Assembly (NCBI GenBank): GCA_947585885.1
Contig: CANPXI010000010.1
Span: 1-16,262 of the forward strand
DNA from: an uncultured Bacilli bacterium
Lineage (GTDB): Bacteria > Bacillota_I > Bacilli_A > RF39 > UBA660
Direction: 5' to 3'
Length of the DNA stretch: 16,262 nucleotides
Position 1 is the first letter of the stretch. Each line of letters opens with the position of its first letter. Both the position numbers and the translations under genes were made by a program. The notes under the pieces are model-generated. The model saw only the letters and a program-made list of their open reading frames with translations, was not told the origin of the DNA and did not search any database. Positions 8,161-15,918 of the stretch are shown here, in pieces.

Positions 8161-9198
8161 TTAATGTAGTGGTAAATTATTTATTACTTTATTATATTCT
8201 TGGAAAATCTTGCTGTTATATTTTATTTTTTTATCATTTGCTAACCTATAAACTATAAAAGATTTAGGATAGTTTTTTTCATTTTCTATATCATAGTTTT
8301 TGTTTATGTAATTATCATAATAATATTTGTTATTTACCATCCAATCAAATGCTTGATTATCTCTTTCTGTTTCTTCTTTATCGTCTATAAAGTCTACTAA
8401 GTTTGTTTTTTGAGCTTTGTTGTAATCACTTTTTAGATGCGCTAGTTCGTGTAAAAGAGCAAAATATATGTCAGCTAAACGTTTATGTTTATATGTTATA
8501 TAAATTGCAGGTTTACCACGATGAACTTTAAATGCTCCCCTTATTTTTGAACCAGGTATATCTTCTTCTATAACTAAATATATTCCATATTTATTAAATT
8601 CTTTTATTAACTTTTCTTTGTTAAATTCATTTTGTTTTGCTTCACTTAATATATAGTCTACTAATAATCTAATGTTATTTTTATCATATTTTCCAATAGT
8701 TTGTTTAAGTGTTTCTTTATAACATTTTTCAAGCCATAAAAGTAAAAGTTCTACTTTATCGTTTTTACTTTTATAATATATGTTTTCATCTATTTCATAT
8801 ATTTTTTCTATAGAAGGTACTCTTAAAAAGAATAAGATATCTTTTAATATTGTTATATCTTTATTTTTATTTTTAAAGTTTATATAGTTAGTTTTTAGTA
8901 AGTATTTATAATTAAAATTATTTAAGTATTCTTTTAGTGTTATATTATTTCTTTTTAGGTATTCATTTATATCATTTTCTATTTTATAATTATCTTCCAT
9001 TTTATAGATATATTCTTTACTTATTCCTGTTACTAAAGATATGTTATTAATAATATTTGCTGATAAATCTATTTCACCTTTTAATATTTTTATTAAATGT
9101 TTTTCTGTAATACCTATTCTATTTGCAAAATCTTTATTAGTTATATTCTTATCTATTAAATAGTCTTTTAAATAATCTTTAAATCTTAAATTTTCCAT
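8161..9198 (-). CDS. HTH-domain ImmA/IrrE-like metallopeptidase, putative antitoxin
   Basis: 345 residues from the ATG at 9198, which has AAGAAGGTG at the right distance. A GTG at 9207 would add three residues and overlap the toxin gene. Residues 10-65 form an XRE-type helix-turn-helix (NKDFANRIGITEKHLIKILK, then a second helix pair), expected to bind the operator upstream of the toxin. Residues 75-190 are a helical linker without a recognised motif. Residues 200-290 carry an ImmA/IrrE peptidase core with HELAH at 250-254 and a downstream acidic segment EETERDNQAF that may supply the third zinc ligand. HTH plus ImmA/IrrE fusions of this size are known partners of RelE/HigB-like toxins, as well as regulators cleaved under stress. 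The toxin gene ends one base upstream, so the two are coupled. Confidence 0.85.
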   Translation of the reverse strand: MENLRFKDYLKDYLIDKNITNKDFANRIGITEKHLIKILKGEIDLSANIINNISLVTGISKEYIYKMEDNYKIENDINEYLKRNNITLKEYLNNFNYKYLLKTNYINFKNKNKDITILKDILFFLRVPSIEKIYEIDENIYYKSKNDKVELLLLWLEKCYKETLKQTIGKYDKNNIRLLVDYILSEAKQNEFNKEKLIKEFNKYGIYLVIEEDIPGSKIRGAFKVHRGKPAIYITYKHKRLADIYFALLHELAHLKSDYNKAQKTNLVDFIDDKEETERDNQAFDWMVNNKYYYDNYINKNYDIENEKNYPKSFIVYRLANDKKIKYNSKIFQEYNKVINNLPLH

Positions 9199-9199
9199 A

Positions 9200-9547
9200 C
9201 TAATCACCTTCTTTTATTTCATTCATAAAATTTTTATATATTTTTTTAAAATCTATATAATGTTTTAAACTTATATATACTAATTTAACTATATTTTTTT
9301 CTTTATCAATTGTTAATATTAATCTTTTTATTCCAGATTTTTCTAATCTAAAACTATAAAATTTATTTAATGTGTATTTTAAATTTTCAAAACCATAACT
9401 ATATGTTATGGGGTTATTTATTAATTCTTTATATGAATCTACTATTTCAATATGATTTATTATTTTGGCTAATATAATTTGTGATTCAGGATATTTTCTT
9501 AATTTTTTTAGTTCTTTTTTAAAATCTTTGTGATATTCTATGTTCAA
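9200..9547 (-). CDS. RelE/HigB-like type II toxin
   Basis: A 115-residue basic protein. The N-terminal helix pair DFKKELKKLRKYPES, the central FYSFRLEKSGIKRLILTID and the closing strand-loop VYISLKHYIDFKKIYK follow the RelE/ParE-fold toxin plan, in which the 'yRl...k.g.yRi' strand and the late histidine act on ribosome-bound mRNA. The exact catalytic set cannot be assigned by eye. The start is TTG at 9547 with GGAGG eight or nine bases upstream, and there is no ATG nearby in frame. The order toxin first, antitoxin second is the HigBA-type arrangement. The promoter and a palindrome that could be bound by the HTH partner lie just upstream. Confidence 0.7.
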   Translation of the reverse strand: MNIEYHKDFKKELKKLRKYPESQIILAKIINHIEIVDSYKELINNPITYSYGFENLKYTLNKFYSFRLEKSGIKRLILTIDKEKNIVKLVYISLKHYIDFKKIYKNFMNEIKEGD

Positions 9548-9584
9548 CGCCTTTTACCTCCATTCCCCCTTTTCTTTTTTTATT

Positions 9585-9610
9585 ATATATTAACCTAAAA
9601 GTTAATATAT
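9585..9610. promoter_or_regulatory. Palindromic operator of the toxin-antitoxin pair
   Basis: A perfect inverted repeat with ten-base arms, ATATATTAAC (9585-9594) and GTTAATATAT (9601-9610), around the six bases CTAAAA. It covers the region between the -35 and -10 boxes and the whole -10 box, the classic place for autorepression by a dimeric HTH antitoxin. No gene in the window other than the ImmA-like protein offers an HTH partner. Confidence 0.7.
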
Positions 9611-9615
9611 GTCAA
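9587..9615 (-). promoter_or_regulatory. Promoter of the toxin-antitoxin pair
   Basis: On the - strand, a consensus -35 TTGACA (9610-9615), a 17-base spacer and TAATAT (9587-9592) as -10. An exact TATAAT also exists at 9582-9587, but its spacing of 22 bases is too long. Transcription would start near 9580, giving an A- and G-rich leader of about 30 bases that contains GGAGG. Confidence 0.65.
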
Positions 9616-9680
9616 TATTTAACCATTATATTTTATTTCATGCTTCCTTTAAATCTAACTTCACTACTATACTTTGCGTT

Positions 9681-9720
9681 TTAAAAAAAGTAGGTGTTTA
9701 ATTTATATCTTAAACACCTA
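9681..9720 (-). terminator. Intrinsic terminator of the 200-aa gene
   Basis: An 11-bp perfect stem TAGGTGTTTAA (9691-9701) with TTAAACACCTA (9710-9720) and an 8-base loop. On the - strand it is followed by CTTTTTTTAAAA. The stem includes the stop codon of the gene. It also separates that gene from the toxin-antitoxin promoter. Confidence 0.85.
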
Positions 9721-10320
9721 TTTTAATATTAATTTATTAGTTTCTTCTTCTCTAGTAGTAAGTTTTATCAGTTTTAATCTATTATTTATGTTTTCTAATT
9801 TATCATTTATTTTTTCACATATTACATCTACTTGTAATGTTTCTATTTTTTTATTTTCTTCTTTATTCATTAGTAATGTTTCAATATCTAATTCACTTGA
9901 GCTAATCATTATTGATAGTTCATTATCTGATAGTTTTAGCATAGAATTTGCAAGATTATAAATATCATTTATTACAGAGGTACTATTATTTAAAGATATG
10001 GTTTCTTCACAAGTTATGTAAGAGCCTTTAAATAGACTATTATATATAAATAAAGATACTAAGAATTTTATATCATTTTTGTTATATTTATATACTTCTT
10101 GTTTTTCTTTTAAGACTGCATTTTCATTAAGTGTTAAACCATTCCAATAAGGTCTATCATATATTTCAAATGAAAGAGTAGCATCTAGTTCATTTTTGTC
10201 GTTTACTTTTAAATTTATTACTTGATTAAAACTAGAATTATCTAATTTATTTGCGGTTAGGTATATTTTAGTATTTCCGTATTTTTTTAAGTTATCTATT
10301 ATTTTAGTTAGTTTATACAT
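9718..10320 (-). CDS. Hypothetical protein, 200 aa
   Basis: I do not recognise this protein. It is 200 residues, soluble and acidic to neutral, with no signal peptide or membrane helix. The first 75 residues look like a mixed alpha/beta unit (KYGNTKIYLTANKLD, then DATLSFEIYDRPYWNGLTL). The middle (85-140) is mainly helical with NDIYNLANSMLKLSDNELS. The end (155-195) is a Lys/Glu/Asn-rich stretch with heptad-like spacing (CEKINDKLENINNRLKLI) that could form a coiled coil. The start is clear: AAGGAGG at 10327-10333 and ATG at 10320. It is a single-gene unit with its own promoter and terminator, so it is expressed independently of leuS. Confidence 0.75.
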   Translation of the reverse strand: MYKLTKIIDNLKKYGNTKIYLTANKLDNSSFNQVINLKVNDKNELDATLSFEIYDRPYWNGLTLNENAVLKEKQEVYKYNKNDIKFLVSLFIYNSLFKGSYITCEETISLNNSTSVINDIYNLANSMLKLSDNELSIMISSSELDIETLLMNKEENKKIETLQVDVICEKINDKLENINNRLKLIKLTTREEETNKLILK

Positions 10321-10342
10321 ATATTACCTCCTTAGTAAGGAT

Positions 10343-10370
10343 ATTCTATCATAAATTATTGATATGTCAA
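10343..10370 (-). promoter_or_regulatory. Promoter of the 200-aa hypothetical gene
   Basis: On the - strand, TTGACA (10365-10370), a 16-base spacer ending in TGA, and TAGAAT (10343-10348). This gives a consensus -35, a 5/6 -10 and an extended -10. The start of transcription falls near 10336, so the leader is only about 16 bases and consists almost wholly of the AAGGAGG ribosome site. It begins right after the leuS terminator. Confidence 0.7.
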
Positions 10371-10374
10371 ATTT

Positions 10375-10399
10375 AAAAAGCTTACTTTTTTTTGTAAGC
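10375..10399 (-). terminator. Intrinsic terminator of leuS
   Basis: On the - strand, GCTTAC, a loop of eight A residues, GTAAGC and then TTTTTAAATTT. The six-bp stem (10380-10385 with 10394-10399) starts five bases after the leuS stop codon. The next promoter's -35 box lies within the last U-rich bases. Confidence 0.75.
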
Positions 10400-10404
10400 C
10401 TTCA

Positions 10405-12810
10405 TTATTTTACTACTATGTTTACTATTTTGTTAGGTACTACTATTTCTTTTATTATTTCTTTATCTTTTAAGTGTTTTTGTACGTTTTCTAATTCTTT
10501 TGCAAGTCTTATAAGTTCATCTTTGCCTGTGTTTGTTGGAACACTCATAGATGATCTTAGTTTACCATTAACACTTACTGCTATTGTAACTGTTTCATCT
10601 ATCATTTTTGTTTCGTCATATGTAGGCCAAGGAGTTTCACAGATTGGGTTACCTAATTTACAAATAGAAACAAGTTCTTCAGTTATATGTGGTGCGATTG
10701 GGTTTAGTAGTGTTAGTAGTATTCTATAGTCACTTTTAGTAAGTTCATTTATTTTATCATATTCGTTAGATAATATCATAAGTGAAGATACTGCTGTGTT
10801 AAAGTCCATTGAAAGTATGTCTTCTGTTACTTTTTTGATTGTTTTATTTATTATGTTTTCTAACTCAGAAGTGTAACCTTCTTTATCTACTACTTTGTCT
10901 TTTAATCTATATATTTTATCTAAAAATCTTTTACATCCTTTTAGACCGTTTTCACTCCAAGAAGCATCTTTTGAGTAATCACCAATAAACATTTCAAATA
11001 CTCTTAGTGCATCTGCTCCATAGGCTTTTACCATATCATCTGGGTTTATTACGTTGCCTCTTGATTTGCTCATTTTTTCACCGTTTTCACCTAGTATCAT
11101 ACCGTGAGCAACACGTTTTTTAAATGGTTCTGGTGTTGGTACTAAGCCTTGGTCATATAGGAATTCGTGCCAGAATCTTGCATATAGTAAGTGTCTAGTA
11201 GCGTGTTCCATACCACCATTATATAAGTCTACCATACCCCAGTATTTTAGTATGTCATAGTTTGCAAATTCTTTGTCGTTATGTGGGTCCATATATCTTA
11301 GCCAATACCAAGAAGAGCCAGCCCAGTTGGGCATTGTGTCTGTTTCTCTTGTTGCTTTACCACCACAGTGTGGACAAGTAGTGTTTACCCATTCAGTAAT
11401 GTTAGCAAGTGGACTTTCTCCTGTTTCAGTTGGTTCATATGCTGTTACGTCAGGAAGTAAAATTGGTAATTCTTCATAAGGAACTGGAACCCAACCACAT
11501 TTTTCACAGTATACCATAGGTATTGGTTCACCCCAGAAACGTTGTCTACTAAAGATCCAGTCTTGTAGTTTATAGTTTGTTGTTTTATGTCCTATAGAGT
11601 TTGTTTCTAAGTAATTTATCATTTTTTCAATTACTTCTTCTTTGTTAGTTATTCCATTTAAGAAGCCAGAATTTATCATTTTACCATCACCAGTGTAAGC
11701 CTCGGTAAGTTCTTCCTCACCATTATCTATTACTGGTATTATTTTTATTCCAAATTTTTTAGCAAATGCAAAGTCACGTTCATCGTGAGCAGGTACAGCC
11801 ATTATAGCGCCTGTTCCATAGTTTGCTAGAACATAGTCACTTATCCATATTTCTACTGTTTCACCATTAACTGGGTTAATAGCTTTTAGTCCATCTATTT
11901 TTACACCTGTTTTTTCTTTTGATGCATCTGTTCTTTCTATTTCTGTTTTTTCTTTTGCTTCTTTTTGATAAGCTTCTACTTCACTTATGTTTTTAATTCT
12001 ATCTTTATATTTTTCTAGTAATTTATGTTCTGGTGAGATTACCATAAATGTAACACCAAATAATGTATCAGGTCTTGTTGTGTATACTTCTAGCTTATCA
12101 TCTAGTCCTTCTAAACCAAAGAATACACTTGCTCCTTTACTTTTACCTATCCAGTTTATTTGGGCAACTTTTATTTTTTCTAGAAATTCTGTTTCGTCTA
12201 GACCTTCTAGTAATCTATCAGCATATTTAGTCATTCTTAAAAGCCATTGACTTTTTAGTTTCTTTTCTGTTTTTGTTCCACATCTTTCACATACTCCACC
12301 TTGAGCATCTTCATTAGATAAACCAGTTTTACATTGTGGACACCAGTTTATTTCTTTTTCTGCTTTGTAAGCAAGCCCTTGTTCATAGAATTTTAAGAAT
12401 TGCCACTGTGTCCATTTATAGTATTCAGGGTCAGTTGTAGAAAATTCACGAGTCCAGTCAAATGAGTAACCCATAGATAGTAATTGGCTTTTAAATACTT
12501 TGATATTTTCTTCTACTGCTTTTTTAGGATGTATGTGGTTTTTAATTGCATATTGTTCAGCAGGTGCACCAAAAGCATCCCAGCCCATTGGGAATAAAAC
12601 GTTATATCCTTGCATTCTTTTTAGTCTTGCGATTGAATCAAGTGCAGTATAGCTTCTTACGTGACCAACATGTAGACCTGCTCCACTTGGATAAGGGAAT
12701 TCTACTAATAGATAGTATTTTTCTTTATCACTATTATTTTCTGCTTTGAATGTTTCGTGTTCTTTCCAATAATTTTGCCATTTTTCTTCTATTTCTTTTG
12801 TATTATACAT
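10405..12810 (-). CDS. leuS: Leucyl-tRNA synthetase
   Basis: A complete class Ia synthetase of 801 residues that charges tRNA-Leu in the cytoplasm. HIGH motif is HVGH (47-50) in the setting FPYPSGAGLHVGHVRSYTA. A zinc-type module WCPQC...CERCG lies near residues 155-180. The CP1 editing domain shows TTRPDTLFGVTFMVISPEH near 240-255 and YGTGAIMAVPAHDERDFAF near 335-350. A second C-x2-C pair (CEKCGW, then CPHCGG) precedes the return of the core, and KMSKS is at 579-583. The C-terminal domain with IVVPNKIVNIVVK is intact, so the length is normal for bacterial LeuRS. The start ATG at 12810 has GAGGA upstream and overlaps the preceding membrane-protein gene by eight bases. Expression should depend on the T-box leader upstream of that gene. 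Confidence 0.98.
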   Translation of the reverse strand: MYNTKEIEEKWQNYWKEHETFKAENNSDKEKYYLLVEFPYPSGAGLHVGHVRSYTALDSIARLKRMQGYNVLFPMGWDAFGAPAEQYAIKNHIHPKKAVEENIKVFKSQLLSMGYSFDWTREFSTTDPEYYKWTQWQFLKFYEQGLAYKAEKEINWCPQCKTGLSNEDAQGGVCERCGTKTEKKLKSQWLLRMTKYADRLLEGLDETEFLEKIKVAQINWIGKSKGASVFFGLEGLDDKLEVYTTRPDTLFGVTFMVISPEHKLLEKYKDRIKNISEVEAYQKEAKEKTEIERTDASKEKTGVKIDGLKAINPVNGETVEIWISDYVLANYGTGAIMAVPAHDERDFAFAKKFGIKIIPVIDNGEEELTEAYTGDGKMINSGFLNGITNKEEVIEKMINYLETNSIGHKTTNYKLQDWIFSRQRFWGEPIPMVYCEKCGWVPVPYEELPILLPDVTAYEPTETGESPLANITEWVNTTCPHCGGKATRETDTMPNWAGSSWYWLRYMDPHNDKEFANYDILKYWGMVDLYNGGMEHATRHLLYARFWHEFLYDQGLVPTPEPFKKRVAHGMILGENGEKMSKSRGNVINPDDMVKAYGADALRVFEMFIGDYSKDASWSENGLKGCKRFLDKIYRLKDKVVDKEGYTSELENIINKTIKKVTEDILSMDFNTAVSSLMILSNEYDKINELTKSDYRILLTLLNPIAPHITEELVSICKLGNPICETPWPTYDETKMIDETVTIAVSVNGKLRSSMSVPTNTGKDELIRLAKELENVQKHLKDKEIIKEIVVPNKIVNIVVK

Positions 12811-13165
12811 TTTTATTTCCTCTTTTCTTTAATATTCTTCCTATTATTTCATATAAACTATATACTAAACCTACCATTATAACAAAACCTACTAAAATAC
12901 CCAGGGTGAATGATTTTATGTTTATTACTACTATAAAAGTTAAACTTATTATTAGTGGGTTAATAAATGTGATTATCCATTTTAGTTTTTTATAGTTTGT
13001 ATTTGGGTCCAGTTTAAATTTTTTTATTATGTAGTCTATTTCTGGTGCTTTTTTACCTTCTTTATATGTTTTTCTTCTTCTATTTATAAACAATATATAA
13101 ATTAAAAGCATAAGTATATAAGAAGATAAAAAGTATATTGTGTTTATTATTACTGCTTCTTTCAT
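12803..13165 (-). CDS. Small membrane protein between T-box and leuS
   Basis: A 120-residue protein with three predicted helices (about residues 5-27, 62-82 and 86-108) and a basic cytoplasmic loop RRRKTYKEGKKAPEIDYIIKKF between the first two, so the amino terminus is probably outside. I know of no named family. GGAGG lies six bases before the ATG at 13165. It is the first gene behind the leucine T-box terminator, and its 3' end overlaps the start of leuS. It should therefore rise with leuS when leucine is short. This suggests a role tied to leucine or translation, but it could merely be a passenger. Confidence 0.75.
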   Translation of the reverse strand: MKEAVIINTIYFLSSYILMLLIYILFINRRRKTYKEGKKAPEIDYIIKKFKLDPNTNYKKLKWIITFINPLIISLTFIVVINIKSFTLGILVGFVIMVGLVYSLYEIIGRILKKRGNKNV

Positions 13166-13384
13166 TAAACCTCCAAAATAAAAACTTTATGTTTAAGGAC
13201 TGAGTTTTGTCAGCGGTACCACCTTAATTCATAAAGTTAATTTATGCAACTTTTAAAGTTAACGCCTTTAGTACGATGTTTTTTAAAAAGCAAGTTCATA
13301 ATAATTTAATTATTAGTTTACACCAGACACTAATTCTCTTTAAATTAAATTTACTACTACTACTCTTTTCTCAATAAAACTTAT
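13166..13384 (-). promoter_or_regulatory. T-box riboswitch, leucine-specific
   Basis: A leader of about 220 bases. The T-box core AAGGTGGTACCGC is at 13213-13225. Its UGGU would pair with an ACCA acceptor end, matching the A73 discriminator of tRNA-Leu. A candidate Stem I runs from AAAAGAGTAGTAG (specifier-loop 5' side) to GAACTTGC, giving specifier CTT (Leu) at 13292-13294 followed by a purine. The terminator form pairs AACTTTATG/CATAAAGTT, TTAAGG/CCTTAA and CTGA/TCAG (13183-13238) and is followed by TTTTTATTTT. Its 5' arm contains the T-box, so the antiterminator formed with uncharged tRNA excludes it. Downstream are the small membrane protein and leuS, consistent with a Leu response. Confidence 0.9.
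13175..13238 (-). terminator. T-box regulated terminator
   Basis: A long hairpin with arms 13230-13238/13183-13191, 13222-13227/13193-13198 and 13210-13213/13200-13203, closed by the loop CAAAAC. On the - strand it is followed by the U-tract TTTTTATTTT. It overlaps the T-box antiterminator sequence and lies seven bases before the GGAGG of the membrane-protein gene. Confidence 0.85.
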
Positions 13385-13390
13385 AAGTGT

Positions 13391-13419
13391 ATTATATTAG
13401 ATTTCGCTTATATATTCAA
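13391..13419 (-). promoter_or_regulatory. Promoter of the T-box/leuS unit
   Basis: On the - strand, TTGAAT (13414-13419), a 17-base spacer and TATAAT (13391-13396). The -35 and spacer lie inside the last codons and stop of the GH31 gene, whose stop codon (13397-13399) directly adjoins the -10. Transcription would start near 13384. There is no separate terminator between the two genes. Confidence 0.7.
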
Positions 13420-15808
13420 GTAATTTTAAGAACATTTTTATAGAAACTCCATTTAAACCACTACTTCTTAGTTTTCTTATTGCAATTCTTTTCTTTCTTA
13501 TTTCTAAGTTATTATCAAATAATATATTAGCAATTTTTTCTTTTAGTTTTGTTTCTATTTGTAAGTCTGAAATTATTTCGTCTATGTCTTCATTTATAAG
13601 TCTTACTGCATCTATTTCAATAGCGTGTCCACCACAGTTTATTGTTAATTGACTAGTAGTATCTACATCGTTAACTTCTACTATAAAGTCATTTTCGTCA
13701 GTATATGCATTATAGGCTGCTTCTAAAACTCCTATGTTTACTTTTACATATTCTGCTTGTTTTGTATTTCTAAATCTTATTTTGTAATCTCTTTTTTCAG
13801 GAATTATACCTTTTTTACCTTCTACTGGCCTTATTATTAGAGTGTAGTTATTTTGTCTATAATTATAGTCTATGTTAGTTATTATATAGTAACCTTCTTT
13901 ATATAGGTTAGATGTTCCGTCGTCTTCGTATAAATTGTATGAGTTACTTTCACCTGGGAATACTTGTATTTCTAGTTTTTTAGGAGATGATGTGTCGTTT
14001 AAGTTTTCATCATCTAATTTTGCCATTGGTAATATTGAACCACTTTTTGCAAATACAGGATAGTCTTCATCTTTATAGAAAGTTACATATCTTTTTCCTC
14101 CAGGAAATTTTTTTCCTGTTTTAAATTCATACCACATGCCTTCAGGAATGAATATTCTTTGAACTACTCTGTTCATTATTGAGTCTTTAGGGTCTGTTAT
14201 AGGACTTACAAATAGTTCACTACCAAAGAAGTATTCATTTTTATATAATGGTTCATCATAAGTGCTAGGGTATTTATAGTAAAGTGGTTGTATAAATGGT
14301 GTACCTAGTTTTGCGTATTTGTAGGCTTCTGTGTAAATATAAGGAATTAATCTGTGTCTTATTCTTGTATAGTCTTTTACAATTTTTTGTGTTTTTACAT
14401 CCCATCTCCATGGTTCACGTTTATAGTAGTGTCCTTTATCACTAGAGAATCTAAATATTGGACTATATACTCCAAGTTGTACATATCTTGCATATAGTTC
14501 TCTATCTTCTGTACCACCTTTGTATCCACCTATATCATGGCTCCACCAAGTAACACCAATATTGGAACTAGTTGAGTTATAAAATGGTAAATATTTTAGT
14601 GTTCTCCAAGATACAAGAGTTTCACCTGAATATAATACAGGGTATCTATGAGGTGCATAGCCAGCATTTCTTGCTAGTACTAAGCCTCTTCTTTGTTCTG
14701 TTTTACTAAAGTTTTTATATGTGTAGTGAGTTAGCATGAATTCGTTAATAAAGTCAGTATTTTTTTCACTTATAAAGAAATTGTCTATTCCTACATTTAT
14801 TAGTGAATCAATTACTTCTTCATAAAAACTATATAATAGATTAGTGTTATATGCATTAAAAGGAATTATACCTTTTTCTATTTTTGTTATTTCTTTTGCT
14901 TTTTTATAGAATGCATCTTTTTCATTTATTCCGTTTTTTGTGTTTATGTCTAAACCTAAATATACATTGTTATCATGTAAGTATGTTATTAAGTCTTTTG
15001 GTACAGGGAATTTTGTTTTATCAAATTCATAGTTAGGACTTATTTCATTTGGTTTATTATTTGTTCTCCAAGTTTTACCTAATACCATATTAGAAAGTGG
15101 AATACCACTTCTTTTAAAGTCATCTACTATGTCTTTTATTTCTTCTTCATTATAGTCTTCATTTTTATTCCACCATACTCCTAGGGCATATCTAGGTGGT
15201 AAATTAGGGTAACCTGTTAGTTCAAAATAACTTTGAAGAGCTTTACCAAAGTCTTTTCTATACATAAATAAGTATATATCTGTTCCATCACTAGGGTTCT
15301 TTTTTACTGAACCATCACTTACAAATACTGGAGTAGCTGTGTCATTTATAGATGCAAAACCATCAGTACTATATAAGCCATTATATATTTTAATTCCATT
15401 TTTATCTGTATCAAATGCATGAGCAGTACCTTTAAAATTTCTTACTTCTGGATGGTTATAATACCAAATTTTATCTGTGTTTTTAAGTGTTACTCTTAAA
15501 TTAGTATCTGGGACTAATTTAGATGCTTCAAATGGTTTTTCTTTAGAATACTCAACTATGAAGTAATCATTTGTTATGTTTAAAAATTTATCATCTTCTT
15601 TAACTGTTATTTTAGGAGGGTTTTTAAATTGTCTATTTATAGCAAATAAAGTTGGATAATCATTAAATTTACCTTCTTCATTATATTCTAAGCGCAACAA
15701 AACATCAGATAATACTGATATTCTATATTTTTTACCTTTGAATACATAATTATCCTTTACTTTTCCATTTTCAACATTTATTTTAAAATGCTCATATTTG
15801 CTATTCAT
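13397..15808 (-). CDS. Glycoside hydrolase family 31-like protein, catalytic residues apparently substituted
   Basis: 803 residues in GH31 order: N-terminal beta-sandwich (1-195), (beta/alpha)8 barrel (about 200-500), then beta domains, and a helical tail with ETKLKEKIANILFDNNLEIR (from about 740). Kinship is clear from ARNAGYAPHRYPVLYSGETL (379-398), SNIGVTWWSHDIGGYKGG (415-432) and LYARYVQLGVYSPIFR (438-453). Active members of this subgroup have a nucleophile Asp in 'GvDFwWlDW'. Here the same place reads GIDNFFISEKN, with Ser347. The acid/base Asp of 'SGDT' is Glu396 (SGET). The '-iDmDWh' substrate-site strand reads VLGKTWR. It may therefore bind rather than cleave alpha-glucosides. There is no signal peptide, so it is probably cytoplasmic. 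SD is AAAAGGGG before the ATG at 15808. The open frame is intact and shows no sign of decay. Confidence 0.85.
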   Translation of the reverse strand: MNSKYEHFKINVENGKVKDNYVFKGKKYRISVLSDVLLRLEYNEEGKFNDYPTLFAINRQFKNPPKITVKEDDKFLNITNDYFIVEYSKEKPFEASKLVPDTNLRVTLKNTDKIWYYNHPEVRNFKGTAHAFDTDKNGIKIYNGLYSTDGFASINDTATPVFVSDGSVKKNPSDGTDIYLFMYRKDFGKALQSYFELTGYPNLPPRYALGVWWNKNEDYNEEEIKDIVDDFKRSGIPLSNMVLGKTWRTNNKPNEISPNYEFDKTKFPVPKDLITYLHDNNVYLGLDINTKNGINEKDAFYKKAKEITKIEKGIIPFNAYNTNLLYSFYEEVIDSLINVGIDNFFISEKNTDFINEFMLTHYTYKNFSKTEQRRGLVLARNAGYAPHRYPVLYSGETLVSWRTLKYLPFYNSTSSNIGVTWWSHDIGGYKGGTEDRELYARYVQLGVYSPIFRFSSDKGHYYKREPWRWDVKTQKIVKDYTRIRHRLIPYIYTEAYKYAKLGTPFIQPLYYKYPSTYDEPLYKNEYFFGSELFVSPITDPKDSIMNRVVQRIFIPEGMWYEFKTGKKFPGGKRYVTFYKDEDYPVFAKSGSILPMAKLDDENLNDTSSPKKLEIQVFPGESNSYNLYEDDGTSNLYKEGYYIITNIDYNYRQNNYTLIIRPVEGKKGIIPEKRDYKIRFRNTKQAEYVKVNIGVLEAAYNAYTDENDFIVEVNDVDTTSQLTINCGGHAIEIDAVRLINEDIDEIISDLQIETKLKEKIANILFDNNLEIRKKRIAIRKLRSSGLNGVSIKMFLKLLEYISEI

Positions 15809-15833
15809 TTCTTACCCCTTTTATCTATTATTA

Positions 15834-15862
15834 ATATTACCATAAATTATTATTTTTAACAA
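15834..15862 (-). promoter_or_regulatory. Promoter of the GH31-like gene
   Basis: On the - strand, TTGTTA (15857-15862), a 17-base spacer ending in TGG, and TAATAT (15834-15839). This is a moderate match with an extended -10. The leader would be about 20 bases and includes the AAAAGGGG ribosome site. Confidence 0.5.
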
Positions 15863-15918
15863 TATAAAAGATAAACAAAGCGATTGAAAGTTGAATTAAA
15901 AATTAAATTCTACTTAAG

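Noticed and set aside
9582..9587. TATAAT as the -10 box of the toxin promoter
   Set aside because: It is 22 bases from TTGACA, too far. TAATAT at 17 bases is preferred, although it matches less well.
9621..9680. AAAGGAAGC-ATG-AAA-TAA on the - strand as a leader peptide of the toxin unit
   Set aside because: It encodes only two residues and lies upstream of the predicted transcript start.
9674..9961. Open frame of 95 codons on the + strand, opposite the 200-aa gene
   Set aside because: It crosses the terminator hairpin, lacks a Shine-Dalgarno site and is a mirror of the AT-rich - strand gene.
10364..12749. Several + strand frames (60-121 codons) opposite leuS
   Set aside because: All lie antisense to conserved LeuRS motifs, and none has a ribosome-binding site worth noting.
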